A DNA stretch of 36,823 nt from an uncultured Pseudomonadota bacterium (lineage in GTDB: Bacteria > Pseudomonadota > Gammaproteobacteria > Competibacterales > Competibacteraceae). Below are positions 24,928 to 32,933 of this stretch, piece after piece. The position numbers and the translations under genes were made by a program. The stretch's first letter is position 1. Each line of letters starts with the position of its first letter. The notes under the pieces were generated by a model, which was not told the origin of the DNA, searched no databases, and saw only the letters and a program-made list of their open reading frames with translations. The DNA lies in assembly GCA_903844665.1 (NCBI GenBank), contig CAIMUS010000050.1, positions 1 to 36,823 on the forward strand. The letters are read 5' to 3'.

Positions 24928-25152
24928 ATGGCGATTGACAGCGTTGTTGCGGAGGTGCGGCAAGCCCGCGAAGCGTACGCAAAGCAATTCAATTATGACG
25001 TCTATGCCATGTGGCGCGACCTTAAGGAGCGGCAACACAAAAGTGGCCGGAAAGGTATCTCGCTGTCACCGAAGCGTATAGAGCCTGTGGCACTCGGGAC
25101 GTCCACACAGCGACGGGAACCACCTAACAAGGGCATGGAGCCGACGCCGTGA
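24928..25152 (+). CDS. Antitoxin-like partner of the PIN toxin
   Basis: A 74-residue protein starting MAIDSVVAEVRQAREAYAKQ, followed by FNYDVYAMWRDLKERQHKSGRKGISL. The AYAKQFNYD...RDL.ER core is the pattern of small proteins that follow this PIN subfamily. GGAGGGG lies 9 bases before the ATG. The final residues PPNKGMEPTP are encoded by the attC site at 25122, so the C-terminal tail is cassette-junction sequence and is probably not functional. Confidence 0.7.
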   Translation: MAIDSVVAEVRQAREAYAKQFNYDVYAMWRDLKERQHKSGRKGISLSPKRIEPVALGTSTQRREPPNKGMEPTP

Positions 25153-25180
25153 ACGGCGCGGCTCATGCCCGGCGTTCGCC
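25122..25180 (+). other. Integron attC-like site with degenerate right end
   Basis: R'' ACCTAAC (25122-25128) is followed by GGGCAT-G-GAGCCG-A-CGCCG pairing with CGGCG-CGGCTC-ATGCCC around TGAA. This leaves two unpaired bases (G and A) on the same arm, the arrangement expected for attC extrahelical bases. The right box GTTCGCC (25174-25180) departs from GTTRRRY, so this end is degenerate. It separates the PIN cassette from the next gene pair. Confidence 0.75.
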
Positions 25181-25208
25181 GAATCGGAAAAGGAACAACG
25201 CGTCGACG

Positions 25209-25637
25209 ATGATCCCAGACTTTCGCGAAGACGGTTACCTGCCGGAGGGATTGCATCTCGCAACCGAGGCTGAGATCATTTTCCGATTCGGCGCCTCAAC
25301 GAATCAGCGGCGTCGTTTGGCATTGCGACTGAGACGCTGGATCGAACTGTCGCGAAGTGTTGCCGCAAAAAGACTGTTTGTCGATGGCAGCTTTGTCACG
25401 GCGAAACCCAAACCCAACGACGTCGATGCCGTTGTTTGGCTTGCCGACGACTTCGTCGACCGCGTGTCTCGGGGCGATATCGAGGCCGTCGAACTGGAGA
25501 CCATGCTCCTAACCAGACGGCCCGAAGAGATTTTCGCCGCGGAAGATCGCCGTGATTGGGACGACTGGGTAGAATTCTTCAGTCGGACACGCGAACCCGA
25601 CGGAAGGCGAAAAGGCATTGTGGAGGTGAAGCTTTGA
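25209..25637 (+). CDS. DUF6932-like (nucleotidyltransferase-like) protein, cassette gene
   Basis: A 142-residue protein starting MIPDFREDGYLPEGLHLATE. It has AEIIFRFGASTNQRRRL near 20-36, then RLFVDGSFVTAKPKPNDVDAVVWL (about 56-79). The GSFVTAKPKPNDVDAV block resembles the GS-x(n)-DxD motif of nucleotidyltransferases, as in MNT-type antitoxins. It then continues to a basic C-terminus. Families with this layout are called DUF6932. The frame extends upstream to 25149 through the attC site, but ATG 25209 is the natural start. Its stop overlaps the start of the next gene. Confidence 0.65.
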   Translation: MIPDFREDGYLPEGLHLATEAEIIFRFGASTNQRRRLALRLRRWIELSRSVAAKRLFVDGSFVTAKPKPNDVDAVVWLADDFVDRVSRGDIEAVELETMLLTRRPEEIFAAEDRRDWDDWVEFFSRTREPDGRRKGIVEVKL

Positions 25638-25837
25638 TTACGACAACTGGCGAATACGAAAAGGCGCAGTCCGAACTTCAAGACTTGCAGGAACGGCTTG
25701 CCGAACTACAACGCAATCACCCGATTGGAGAAAAAGGGTTCACGAAGGCCGGAATTCGCAAATTGATTGCCAGGCTTAACGAGGAACTCGCCGTGTTCGA
25801 GGGCAGTGAAGAAGCGCGTTCCTCGCCGTCAACCTGA
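25634..25837 (+). CDS. Small coiled-coil protein paired with the DUF6932-like gene
   Basis: A 67-residue protein with a leucine/glutamate heptad-like helix, YEKAQSELQDLQERLAELQ, followed by FTKAGIRKLIARLNEELAVF. It starts at TTG 25634, which overlaps the upstream stop (TTTGA); GGAGGT at 25622-25627 has ideal spacing for this codon, which decides the start. Pairing with a nucleotidyltransferase-like protein suggests a two-gene toxin-antitoxin-like cassette. This is an inference. No attC follows; a GGGGTCAGGC repeat begins five bases after the stop. Confidence 0.6.
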   Translation: MITTTGEYEKAQSELQDLQERLAELQRNHPIGEKGFTKAGIRKLIARLNEELAVFEGSEEARSSPST

Positions 25838-25841
25838 TACG

Positions 25842-25887
25842 TGATGGGGTCAGGCTTGCATAGTTGATGATGGGGTCAGGCTTGCAC
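25842..25887. repeat. GATGGGGTCAGGCTTGCA repeat, two tandem copies
   Basis: Copies at 25842 and 25868 are joined by TAGTTGATGATG, as in the copy at 24294. They mark the right-hand end of the cassette cluster, next to the L,D-transpeptidase gene. Confidence 0.8.
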
Positions 25888-25919
25888 GGAGATCATCTTG
25901 CTGACTTCAAGCGAATTAT

Positions 25920-26816
25920 TCAGGAACTGGATCTTTTAGACGAATCAGGCTGCTTCCAGATATAGAGCGGCATGCCGACCTGCAACTGGTGGGCCAGATA
26001 GTCGGCGTCCCAGATGGAGACGCGCACGCAACCGTGCGAGGCGGGTTCCGGCGGGACGTTGGGGGAACCATGCACGGCATAACCATTATAAAAATACCAG
26101 GGTCGGTACAGTTCACCCAGGTAGGATGTCCGCCAGCCGTTATAGAAGCGCAGGATCGAATAATCCCCCGCCGGAGTCACCGCCTTGACCCAGTTGCCCG
26201 CTTCCTCCTGATACGGTTTGCCGTTGCCGCTACTGATCGGCATGATCGCCGTGACTTTATCCCGCTTGATCAGATAGAGCACCTGCCGGTTGAGATCGAT
26301 CTCCACCCGGTCGGGCTTGTCCTGCCGTGCCGGCAGCGGCGGTGCGGAGTAGGCGCAGAGGGCATGCCAGTCGTTGTTCCGCCAGGCCGGGGTGCGGGGC
26401 AGATCGAGCGCCTTGTGAACAGCGATAACGGCGGAACGGGTCTGGGCATCATAGACCCCGTCGACCTCGTTCCGATAGAAACCCGCGCTGGAAAGTAATT
26501 GCTGAAGAGCGGCCACCTTGTCCCCCTTCTGGCTGGGTTTAAGGGCGAAGTTGGCGTTCGCCAGCACCGCGCACTGCGCGGCGAGGGTTGGGGTGGCAAT
26601 GGTTGGTTTGCCGGATGGTGGTGGCGGTTGGGGCGCCGCTGGGGCCGGAGGTGCGGGAGTCGCGGCTGTTCCCGGCGGGGTTGCGGTTTCGGTTGGCGCC
26701 GTCGTCGCCTGGATATCGGAGAGAGTTTTACCCAATAGCGTTTGCAGTTCGTTCAGGCTGCTGCAGGCGCTGGCCAGTAAAACGACGGGCAGGAAGAGCA
26801 AAAACGCAGGTCTCAC
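25920..26816 (-). CDS. L,D-transpeptidase (YkuD) lipoprotein
   Basis: A 298-residue exported lipoprotein. Lipobox ASAC at Cys 18 follows a hydrophobic signal (MRPAFLLFLPVVLLASAC). A Pro/Ala/Thr-rich linker (about 38-75) leads to a peptidoglycan-binding-like domain (KGDKVAALQQLLSSAGFYRNEVDGVYDAQTRSAV) and a YkuD domain ending in HGSPNVPPEPASHGCVRV with the catalytic Cys in SHGCVR. Such enzymes make 3-3 cross-links or attach lipoproteins. The start is a GTG at 26816, chosen because GGAG lies 9 bases upstream and the lipobox then sits correctly; the longer frame starts at an unsupported TTG. Confidence 0.88.
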   Translation of the reverse strand: MRPAFLLFLPVVLLASACSSLNELQTLLGKTLSDIQATTAPTETATPPGTAATPAPPAPAAPQPPPPSGKPTIATPTLAAQCAVLANANFALKPSQKGDKVAALQQLLSSAGFYRNEVDGVYDAQTRSAVIAVHKALDLPRTPAWRNNDWHALCAYSAPPLPARQDKPDRVEIDLNRQVLYLIKRDKVTAIMPISSGNGKPYQEEAGNWVKAVTPAGDYSILRFYNGWRTSYLGELYRPWYFYNGYAVHGSPNVPPEPASHGCVRVSIWDADYLAHQLQVGMPLYIWKQPDSSKRSSS

Positions 26817-26916
26817 GACGCATGACTCCTTAAACAGGCCGGGGTTCGATCGAGGTGTCAAAGTTAGGCAACGCTAAACCCACCTGTTAACTGACAATCC
26901 CAGGAGTAGGGAATTA

Positions 26917-27112
26917 GAGCCTGTATAAAAACTAACATCATGATAATACTAGCTAATTTCCCCAGAGATACGTCCCCTCCCCCCTTGTGGGGGAGGGGCA
27001 GGGTGGGGGGTAAAGCGTGGGGCGCCGCCGCAACCGTTCATTCTGTGGGCCGTTTTCAACCCCTCTCCCCAACCCTCCCCCACAAGGGGGGAGGGAGTTT
27101 TTATACAGCCTC
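26917..27112. mobile_element. Miniature inverted-repeat element (MITE), 196 bp
   Basis: Terminal inverted repeats GAGCCTGTATAAAAACT (26917-26933) and AGTTTTTATACAGCCTC (27096-27112) match at 16 of 17 positions. TTA directly flanks both ends (26914-26916 and 27113-27115), consistent with a 3-base target duplication. The interior is the C-rich/G-rich repeat also found at window position 1 and encodes no protein. The ends resemble IS5-family termini, which suggests trans-mobilisation; no transposase is in the window. Confidence 0.8.
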
Positions 27113-27183
27113 TTAAATCTGGGGAGAGAGTCACGGCCTGGACCGGCCAGCTCTCTCCCATCCAACCGGTGGTCGCAGACCGG

Positions 27184-27615
27184 CTAACGAGACCGGGAAT
27201 CCACCATCATGGTGGCTTCGCCTTCCACCACGACCTTGTCTTTTACCGTGCACTGGGTGGCCAGAATCACCCGGCGGCGCTCGGTATTGATCTCTTTGAC
27301 GGTCACGATAGCGGTGACGGTTTCACCGATCCGGACCGGCGCCTTGAAGCGCAGGCTCTGGGTGATGAAGATGCTGCCGGGGCCGGGCAGACGGGTTCCC
27401 AATACGGCGGAAATCAGGCCGCCGGAGAATTCACCATGGACGATGCGCCCCTTGAACATGGTCTGGGCGGCAAACTCTTCGTTAATGTGGATCGGATTGC
27501 TGTCACCGGTGATGCCGGCGAACAGAACCACATCCGCCTCGGTCACCGTTTTGGCAAAGGAATCGCTCATGCCCACTTGCAGGTCTTCAAGATAGTAGCC
27601 ATGCAGATCTTTCAT
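27184..27615 (-). CDS. MaoC-family (R)-specific enoyl-CoA hydratase
   Basis: A 143-residue single hot-dog-fold protein of the MaoC/PhaJ type. The hydratase motif is GDSNPIHINEEFA near residues 37-49, with catalytic Asp and His; later blocks are RIVHGEFSGGLISAVLGTRLPGPG and RFKAPVRIGETVTA. It hydrates enoyl-CoA, linking beta-oxidation with (R)-3-hydroxyacyl-CoA for PHA synthesis or fatty-acid metabolism. The start ATG at 27615 has GGAG upstream. A longer frame to 27648 lacks support. It stands alone between a MITE and a dispersed palindrome. Confidence 0.9.
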   Translation of the reverse strand: MKDLHGYYLEDLQVGMSDSFAKTVTEADVVLFAGITGDSNPIHINEEFAAQTMFKGRIVHGEFSGGLISAVLGTRLPGPGSIFITQSLRFKAPVRIGETVTAIVTVKEINTERRRVILATQCTVKDKVVVEGEATMMVDSRSR

Positions 27616-27663
27616 AGTCAGCTCCAAAAATTTTTTACTTGTTAGCAATTTTACCGTGAAAAT

Positions 27664-27747
27664 CCCCGTAGGTCGGGTTAGCCGCGCCCGCTACCGGGCC
27701 AGCCAATAGCAGGGACGTTATGGGTGCGTCGTAACCCGACATGGGGG
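27664..27747. repeat. Dispersed palindrome, CGGGTTA...GACGCGCCC family (copy 3)
   Basis: GTAGGTCGGGTTAGCCGCGCC and GGGTGCGTCGTAACCCGACAT, with the same upstream context (AATCCCCGTAGGTCGGG) and internal AATAGCAGGGACGTTA as copy 2. It lies between the MaoC gene and mtnA. Confidence 0.85.
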
Positions 27748-27775
27748 CTACATAGTGTAGCAAAACCTCTCCAGC

Positions 27776-28840
<1,065 letters not shown>

Positions 28841-28899
28841 CGTTCCGAACCGCCCCGGGATTGGCGGAATGGCCATGGCAAAAAGATTTTTCGAATACG

Positions 28900-28976
28900 G
28901 GCAGGACCGAGCTTGCCAGCGCACAGCGCCGGAGGGCTACCGAACGCTCCGTTCGCGAGCCAGCCCGCTCCGGTAG
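28900..28976. repeat. REPIN-like element, GTAGGAGCG family (copy 3, degenerate)
   Basis: GGCAGGACCGAGCTTGCCAGC and TTCGCGAGCCAGCCCGCTCC with a CCGG-rich core match copies 1 and 2 with several changes. It occupies the mtnA upstream region. Confidence 0.6.
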
Positions 28977-29020
28977 TTGAGCAAGGGGACCGGCCGGCGG
29001 CCCAGGCCGGTCCAGAAGAG

Positions 29021-29719
29021 TCAAACATTGGGCGATTCAACCGGTTCCAGCCGATAGCCATGCTGATAGACAGCCTTGAGCTGCCAGCCATGCTCGGGTC
29101 CCAAGTCCAGCTTGGCGCGGATCCGGCTGATATGGGTATCCACGGTGCGCGTGTTGAGATTGGGATTGCGGCCCCAGACGCTTTCCAGGATGTGGCCACG
29201 CGATATCACCCGGCCGGAGTAGCGAAATAAGAACAACACCAAATCGAATTCTTTTTGGGTCAGTTCGATGGGGGCATCGTTCAAATAAACCTTGTGAACG
29301 ACCAGATCGAACCGGTATTGCCCGAACTCCAGCACCTGTTGTTTATCGTTTTGGGGGATGGCGCGACGGCTGAGCGCCCTGATGCGGGCCAGCAGCTCCA
29401 GCCGCTTGACCGGTTTGACCATATAGTCGTCCGCGCCCTTCTCCAGGGCCAGCACGATATCCTTTTCCTCGTCCTTGCCGGTCACGAACAGAATTGGGAT
29501 CGGCCAGTCGATATGTTCCCGTATCCACCGCAAGACCTCGATGCCATCCGTGTCCGGCAGCATCCAATCCAGGACGATCAGATCGAAGGTGTCCTGGCAT
29601 AAGTGATAGATGAACATTTTCCCCAACCCAAAAACCTGACAGTCATAACCCGCTTCCGCCACCCATCCCTGCATCATCTTGGCTAACAGCGGATCATCCT
29701 CGAGCAGCGCGATGCGCAA
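29021..29719 (-). CDS. OmpR/PhoB-family response regulator, orphan
   Basis: A 232-residue response regulator. The receiver domain has D8/D9, phospho-acceptor D51 in IVLDWMLPDTDG, T80 and K102 in MVKPVKR. Residues 130-228 form a winged-helix output domain (PIELTQKEFDLVLFLFRYSGRVISRGHILESVWG). It starts at TTG 29719; GGAGG six bases upstream supports this. No histidine kinase is next to it. Two tandem 31-base repeats in its upstream region are probable binding sites, shared with the divergent OmpA-like gene. Confidence 0.92.
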   Translation of the reverse strand: MRIALLEDDPLLAKMMQGWVAEAGYDCQVFGLGKMFIYHLCQDTFDLIVLDWMLPDTDGIEVLRWIREHIDWPIPILFVTGKDEEKDIVLALEKGADDYMVKPVKRLELLARIRALSRRAIPQNDKQQVLEFGQYRFDLVVHKVYLNDAPIELTQKEFDLVLFLFRYSGRVISRGHILESVWGRNPNLNTRTVDTHISRIRAKLDLGPEHGWQLKAVYQHGYRLEPVESPNV

Positions 29720-29751
29720 GGTAAACCTCCTTTATTCTATATACAACACTT

Positions 29752-29813
29752 TTTGCAAATCTGACACAATGGTGTATCATAATTTGCAAATCTGACACAA
29801 AGGTGTATGATTA
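29752..29813 (+). promoter_or_regulatory. Two tandem 31-base operator/promoter-like repeats
   Basis: TTTGCAAATCTGACACA begins at 29752 and again at 29783, three helical turns apart. Each unit contains an interrupted palindrome (TGACACA-N4-TGTATCA, and TGACACA-N4-TGTATGA), and each could also be read as a sigma-70 promoter toward the OmpA-like gene (TTGCAA, 16-base spacer, TATCAT or TATGAT). The block lies between divergent genes, so it may be an operator for the response regulator, autoregulated. Both readings are inference. Confidence 0.6.
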
Positions 29814-29970
29814 CACACTAAAGATACAGTACGCCCTGACGGCGACCCCTTGATCCAGCATAATCATGACCCGATTATAGCTCTGGCAGGCAAGTTACAC
29901 GAATATCCAACGGGTGGCAGCAACCCACGGTTTGGACTCACAGCGCAAACAATTGCGAGGAGATTATACG

Positions 29971-30555
29971 ATGAAAGTAAGATTGCAAAAGCTTAGACTT
30001 GGTGTGGCCGCGTCGGCGGTCCTGATAGCGGCGGGCGTTTATGCCGCCGAAGGTGATATGTATGTCCAGGACGGCTTCGGCGGACCGGTGAAAGATCCCT
30101 TCGGCAGGTGTGTGCTGAGCGCAGGGGGAAGCCGGGTACCGGGTTGTGTGGAAGAGGTGGCTGTCATCCCACCGCCGGTCCCGGTGCATGAAACCATGAC
30201 GCTGGGCGCCGATACCTTCTTCAATTTCGACAAATACGACCTCAAGCCGGCGGGCATGGCCAAGCTGGATGAACTGGCGGCCAAACTGCAACAACTCGGT
30301 TCCGCCGTTACCGCCATCAGCGTGACCGGTCATACCGACAGTGTCGGTTCCGAAGCCTATAACCTTAAACTGTCCGAGAGGCGCGCCCAGACCGTGGTGA
30401 ATTACCTGGAGCAACGGGGCGTCAACCCCAACATTATCCAGGCGCGCGGCATGGGTAAGTCCAATCCTGTCGCCAGCAATGCAACTCCCGCCGGCCGCGC
30501 CCAGAACCGCCGGGTGGAAATCACGGTGGACTCGATGCAGCCATCGCGCGGCTAA
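29971..30555 (+). CDS. OmpA-family outer-membrane/periplasmic peptidoglycan-binding protein
   Basis: A 194-residue exported protein with signal peptide (residues 1-25, ending GVYAAEGD). A short variable N-terminal region with two Cys (GRCVLSAGGSRVPGC) is followed by a C-terminal OmpA domain: TFFNFDKYDLKPAG, VTGHTDSVGSEAYNLKLSERRAQTVVNYL, and ARGMGKSNPVASNATPAGRAQNRRVEI. No beta-barrel is encoded, so it is a small OmpA/Pal-like peptidoglycan anchor. AGGAG sits 9 bases before ATG 29971. A terminator follows. Confidence 0.92.
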   Translation: MKVRLQKLRLGVAASAVLIAAGVYAAEGDMYVQDGFGGPVKDPFGRCVLSAGGSRVPGCVEEVAVIPPPVPVHETMTLGADTFFNFDKYDLKPAGMAKLDELAAKLQQLGSAVTAISVTGHTDSVGSEAYNLKLSERRAQTVVNYLEQRGVNPNIIQARGMGKSNPVASNATPAGRAQNRRVEITVDSMQPSRG

Positions 30556-30587
30556 CATACTAACAACGTAGATTTTCAGGGAGGCCC

Positions 30588-30617
30588 CGCCCCGGCATAG
30601 CCGGGGCGTTTTTTTTT
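30588..30617 (+). terminator. Rho-independent terminator after the OmpA-like gene
   Basis: GCCCCGGC (30589-30596) pairs with GCCGGGGC (30600-30607) around an ATA loop, and a run of nine T follows at 30609. A strong, canonical terminator. Confidence 0.95.
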
Positions 30618-30687
30618 GGGGGACGGCCGCTGCGACTTCGGCGAGACTCGTGGTTATAATGCCCGGACCTCGTTTCGGGTAACCGCC

Positions 30688-32001
30688 ATGCAAACCATTG
30701 ACACCTTATTAAGCGCGCGCTGGATCATCCCGGTGGAACCGCCAGGCCGGGTGTTGGAAGACCATGCCCTGGCGATAAGAGATGGGCGGATCGTGGCTGT
30801 TCTGCCTACGGTCGAAGCGGTAAGGCGCTATGCCGCCGCCACCCGGTTGGATCTGCCGGCGCATGCCCTGTTGCCGGGCCTGGTCAATGCCCATACCCAT
30901 GCCGCGATGAATCTGTTACGGGGACTGGCGGATGACCTGCCCTTGATGGAGTGGCTGCAACACCACATCTGGCCGGCGGAGCAGCGCTGGATCGGCGCGG
31001 AATTCGTGCATGACGGCACCCAGGCGGCGATGGCGGAGATGCTGCGGGGCGGCGTCACCTGCTTTAACGATATGTATTTTTTCCCCGACGTGGTGGCCGC
31101 GGCCGCGCGCACTTGCGGGATGCGCGCCTGCGTCGGGTTGATCGTGGTCGATTTTCCCACCGCCTGGGCCGCCGATGCGCAGGGCTATCTGGACAAGGGG
31201 GTGGCCCTGCACGCCGCGCTGCACGGAGAACCGCTGCTCCGCACGGTATTCGCCCCGCATGCGCCATATACGGTGAGCGATGCGCCCCTGGCCAGAGTCC
31301 GCGAACTGGCGGACGAACTGGATATCCCCATCCATATACACCTGCATGAAACCGCCGCCGAAGTCGAGCAATCCCAGGCGCGGCGGGGCCGGCGGCCGCT
31401 GGAGTTGCTGGACGACCTGGGGTTGCTGTCACCCCGCCTGCTGGCGGTGCACATGACCCAGTTGACCGAGGCGGAGATCGCCCGTATCGCCACGGCCGGC
31501 GTGCAGGTGATCCACTGTCCGGAATCGAATCTGAAACTGGCGAGCGGCTTCTGCCCGGTGGCCAGGCTGCTGGCGGCCGGCGTCAATGTGGCCTTGGGCA
31601 CGGATGGGGCGGCCAGCAATAACGATCTTAATCTGTTCGGCGAAATGCGCACCGCCGCGCTGTTGACCAAGGCGGTGGCGGGTGACGCCGCCGCCCTGCC
31701 GGCCCACCAGGCGCTGCGCCTGGCGACGCTGAACGGCGCCCGCGCCCTGGGTCTGGAGCGGGACATCGGTTCGCTCGAACCCGGCAAATGGGCCGATGTG
31801 ATTGCCGTCGATCTGGGTACGATCGAGGCGGAACCGGTCTATCAGCCGGTGTCGCAACTGGTATACGCCACCGGCCGCCAGCAGGTGAGCGATGTTTGGG
31901 TCGCCGGACGGCGGCTTTTGAAAAACCGCGAATTGGTCACCCTGGATCGGGAAGATATCGTGCGGCGGGTGCGGGCGTGGGGGCATAAAATCAGCCGATA
32001 G
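30688..32001 (+). CDS. mtaD: 5-methylthioadenosine/S-adenosylhomocysteine deaminase (TRZ/ATZ family)
   Basis: A 437-residue amidohydrolase. The metal site is NAHTHAAMNLLRG (about residue 68), followed by IHLHETAAEVEQS, VIHCPESNLKLASG and LGTDGAASNNDLNLFGE with the catalytic Asp. It deaminates MTA, SAH or related adenosines to the inosine forms. In gammaproteobacteria it often sits near mtnA, consistent with the gene at 27776; together they handle MTA through the inosine route. ATG 30688 is set by homology to MQTIDTLLSARWIIP; the longer frame to 30616 runs through the upstream terminator. Confidence 0.93.
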   Translation: MQTIDTLLSARWIIPVEPPGRVLEDHALAIRDGRIVAVLPTVEAVRRYAAATRLDLPAHALLPGLVNAHTHAAMNLLRGLADDLPLMEWLQHHIWPAEQRWIGAEFVHDGTQAAMAEMLRGGVTCFNDMYFFPDVVAAAARTCGMRACVGLIVVDFPTAWAADAQGYLDKGVALHAALHGEPLLRTVFAPHAPYTVSDAPLARVRELADELDIPIHIHLHETAAEVEQSQARRGRRPLELLDDLGLLSPRLLAVHMTQLTEAEIARIATAGVQVIHCPESNLKLASGFCPVARLLAAGVNVALGTDGAASNNDLNLFGEMRTAALLTKAVAGDAAALPAHQALRLATLNGARALGLERDIGSLEPGKWADVIAVDLGTIEAEPVYQPVSQLVYATGRQQVSDVWVAGRRLLKNRELVTLDREDIVRRVRAWGHKISR

Positions 32002-32141
32002 CGACCTTATGGGGCAAAGGCCTGTCGGTTCGGCGCGGTTCCGGCAAGGCCGCCAGAACCGCAATACAGTAGGCCACCTTGCACAACAGCCGGATTAGGT
32101 TAGTATGGCTCGCCACGGTTAATTATCTGCGGCTCCGCACT

Positions 32142-32915
32142 GTGAACAAGCTTTATATCTGGGAAAACCGCGCCTTTTATCTGGGGGTATTGCCGGATAT
32201 GTCCGAGCATCGCCTGGGGGGAGCCGCCCTGTGTCTCGGCATCGACAGGCCGTTCCAGGTATTGGAGAGCGAAAGCGACGCCTGGCAGACCTGTAGAAGC
32301 GTCCTGGCGCCACCCGGTTGCATGCATGAGATCAATCTGGGGGGCGCACCGATGGCGGTGCTGTTTCTGGAACCGGAGAGCGAGCACTACCGCATCGTGC
32401 GGGATGCGATGCAGGGCGGCGAGTGGCAATGCCTGTACAGCCTGACGCATGAAGCCACGGCCCTGAGCATCGTCAGCGAGCTCTACCTTCAGGTCTACGA
32501 CGCCGACAGCGCCTACAGTCTGCTCGATCGGATCATCGATCCGCAGCAACTGGCTCCCGATATCAACCGCTCCCTGGATACCCGGATCAAACGGGTCGTG
32601 CAACTGATCAAGGAAGATATTTCCCAGAGTTATTCGGTCGAGGAACTGGCGGAACGGGTCAATCTGTCGCCCACCCGGCTGGTGCATCTGTTCAAGGAAC
32701 AGACCGGCGTTCCCGTCCGCCGATTCCGGCAATGGAACCGGATGAAAGCGGTGGTGGCCTGTGTCGCCGGCGGTGGCACCCTCACCGATGCGGCCTTGAA
32801 CGCGGGCTTTTCCGACTCGGCCCATTTCAGCCGGGCGTTTCGCAACATGTTCGGCCTGAAACCATCCTTTGTGTTCAACCGTTCGGCCGAGTTGACCATT
32901 TTCATCGGCCGTTAA
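32142..32915 (+). CDS. AraC-family transcriptional regulator
   Basis: A regulator with a variable N-terminal sensor (about 160 residues) and a C-terminal pair of helix-turn-helix units: SYSVEELAERVNLSPTRLVHLFKEQTGVPVRRFRQW and GGTLTDAALNAGFSDSAHFSRAFRNMFGLKPSF. These are classic AraC/XylS repeats. The start is uncertain: GTG 32142 (VNKLYIWENRAFYLG) is the best internal start, with only TTG 32079 further upstream; neither has a strong ribosome site. It ends 18 bases before aguA and could regulate it. Confidence 0.85.
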   Translation: MNKLYIWENRAFYLGVLPDMSEHRLGGAALCLGIDRPFQVLESESDAWQTCRSVLAPPGCMHEINLGGAPMAVLFLEPESEHYRIVRDAMQGGEWQCLYSLTHEATALSIVSELYLQVYDADSAYSLLDRIIDPQQLAPDINRSLDTRIKRVVQLIKEDISQSYSVEELAERVNLSPTRLVHLFKEQTGVPVRRFRQWNRMKAVVACVAGGGTLTDAALNAGFSDSAHFSRAFRNMFGLKPSFVFNRSAELTIFIGR

Positions 32916-32933
32916 GCCATTCAACTCTCCGTT

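Noticed and set aside
26953-27165. Two 70-codon minus-strand frames
   Set aside because: They lie within the MITE and reflect its G/C-rich repeats, with Pro/Gly-rich nonsense composition.
29752-29813. Short CRISPR-like array
   Set aside because: Only two directly adjacent 31-base copies with no spacers and no cas genes; better explained as operators.
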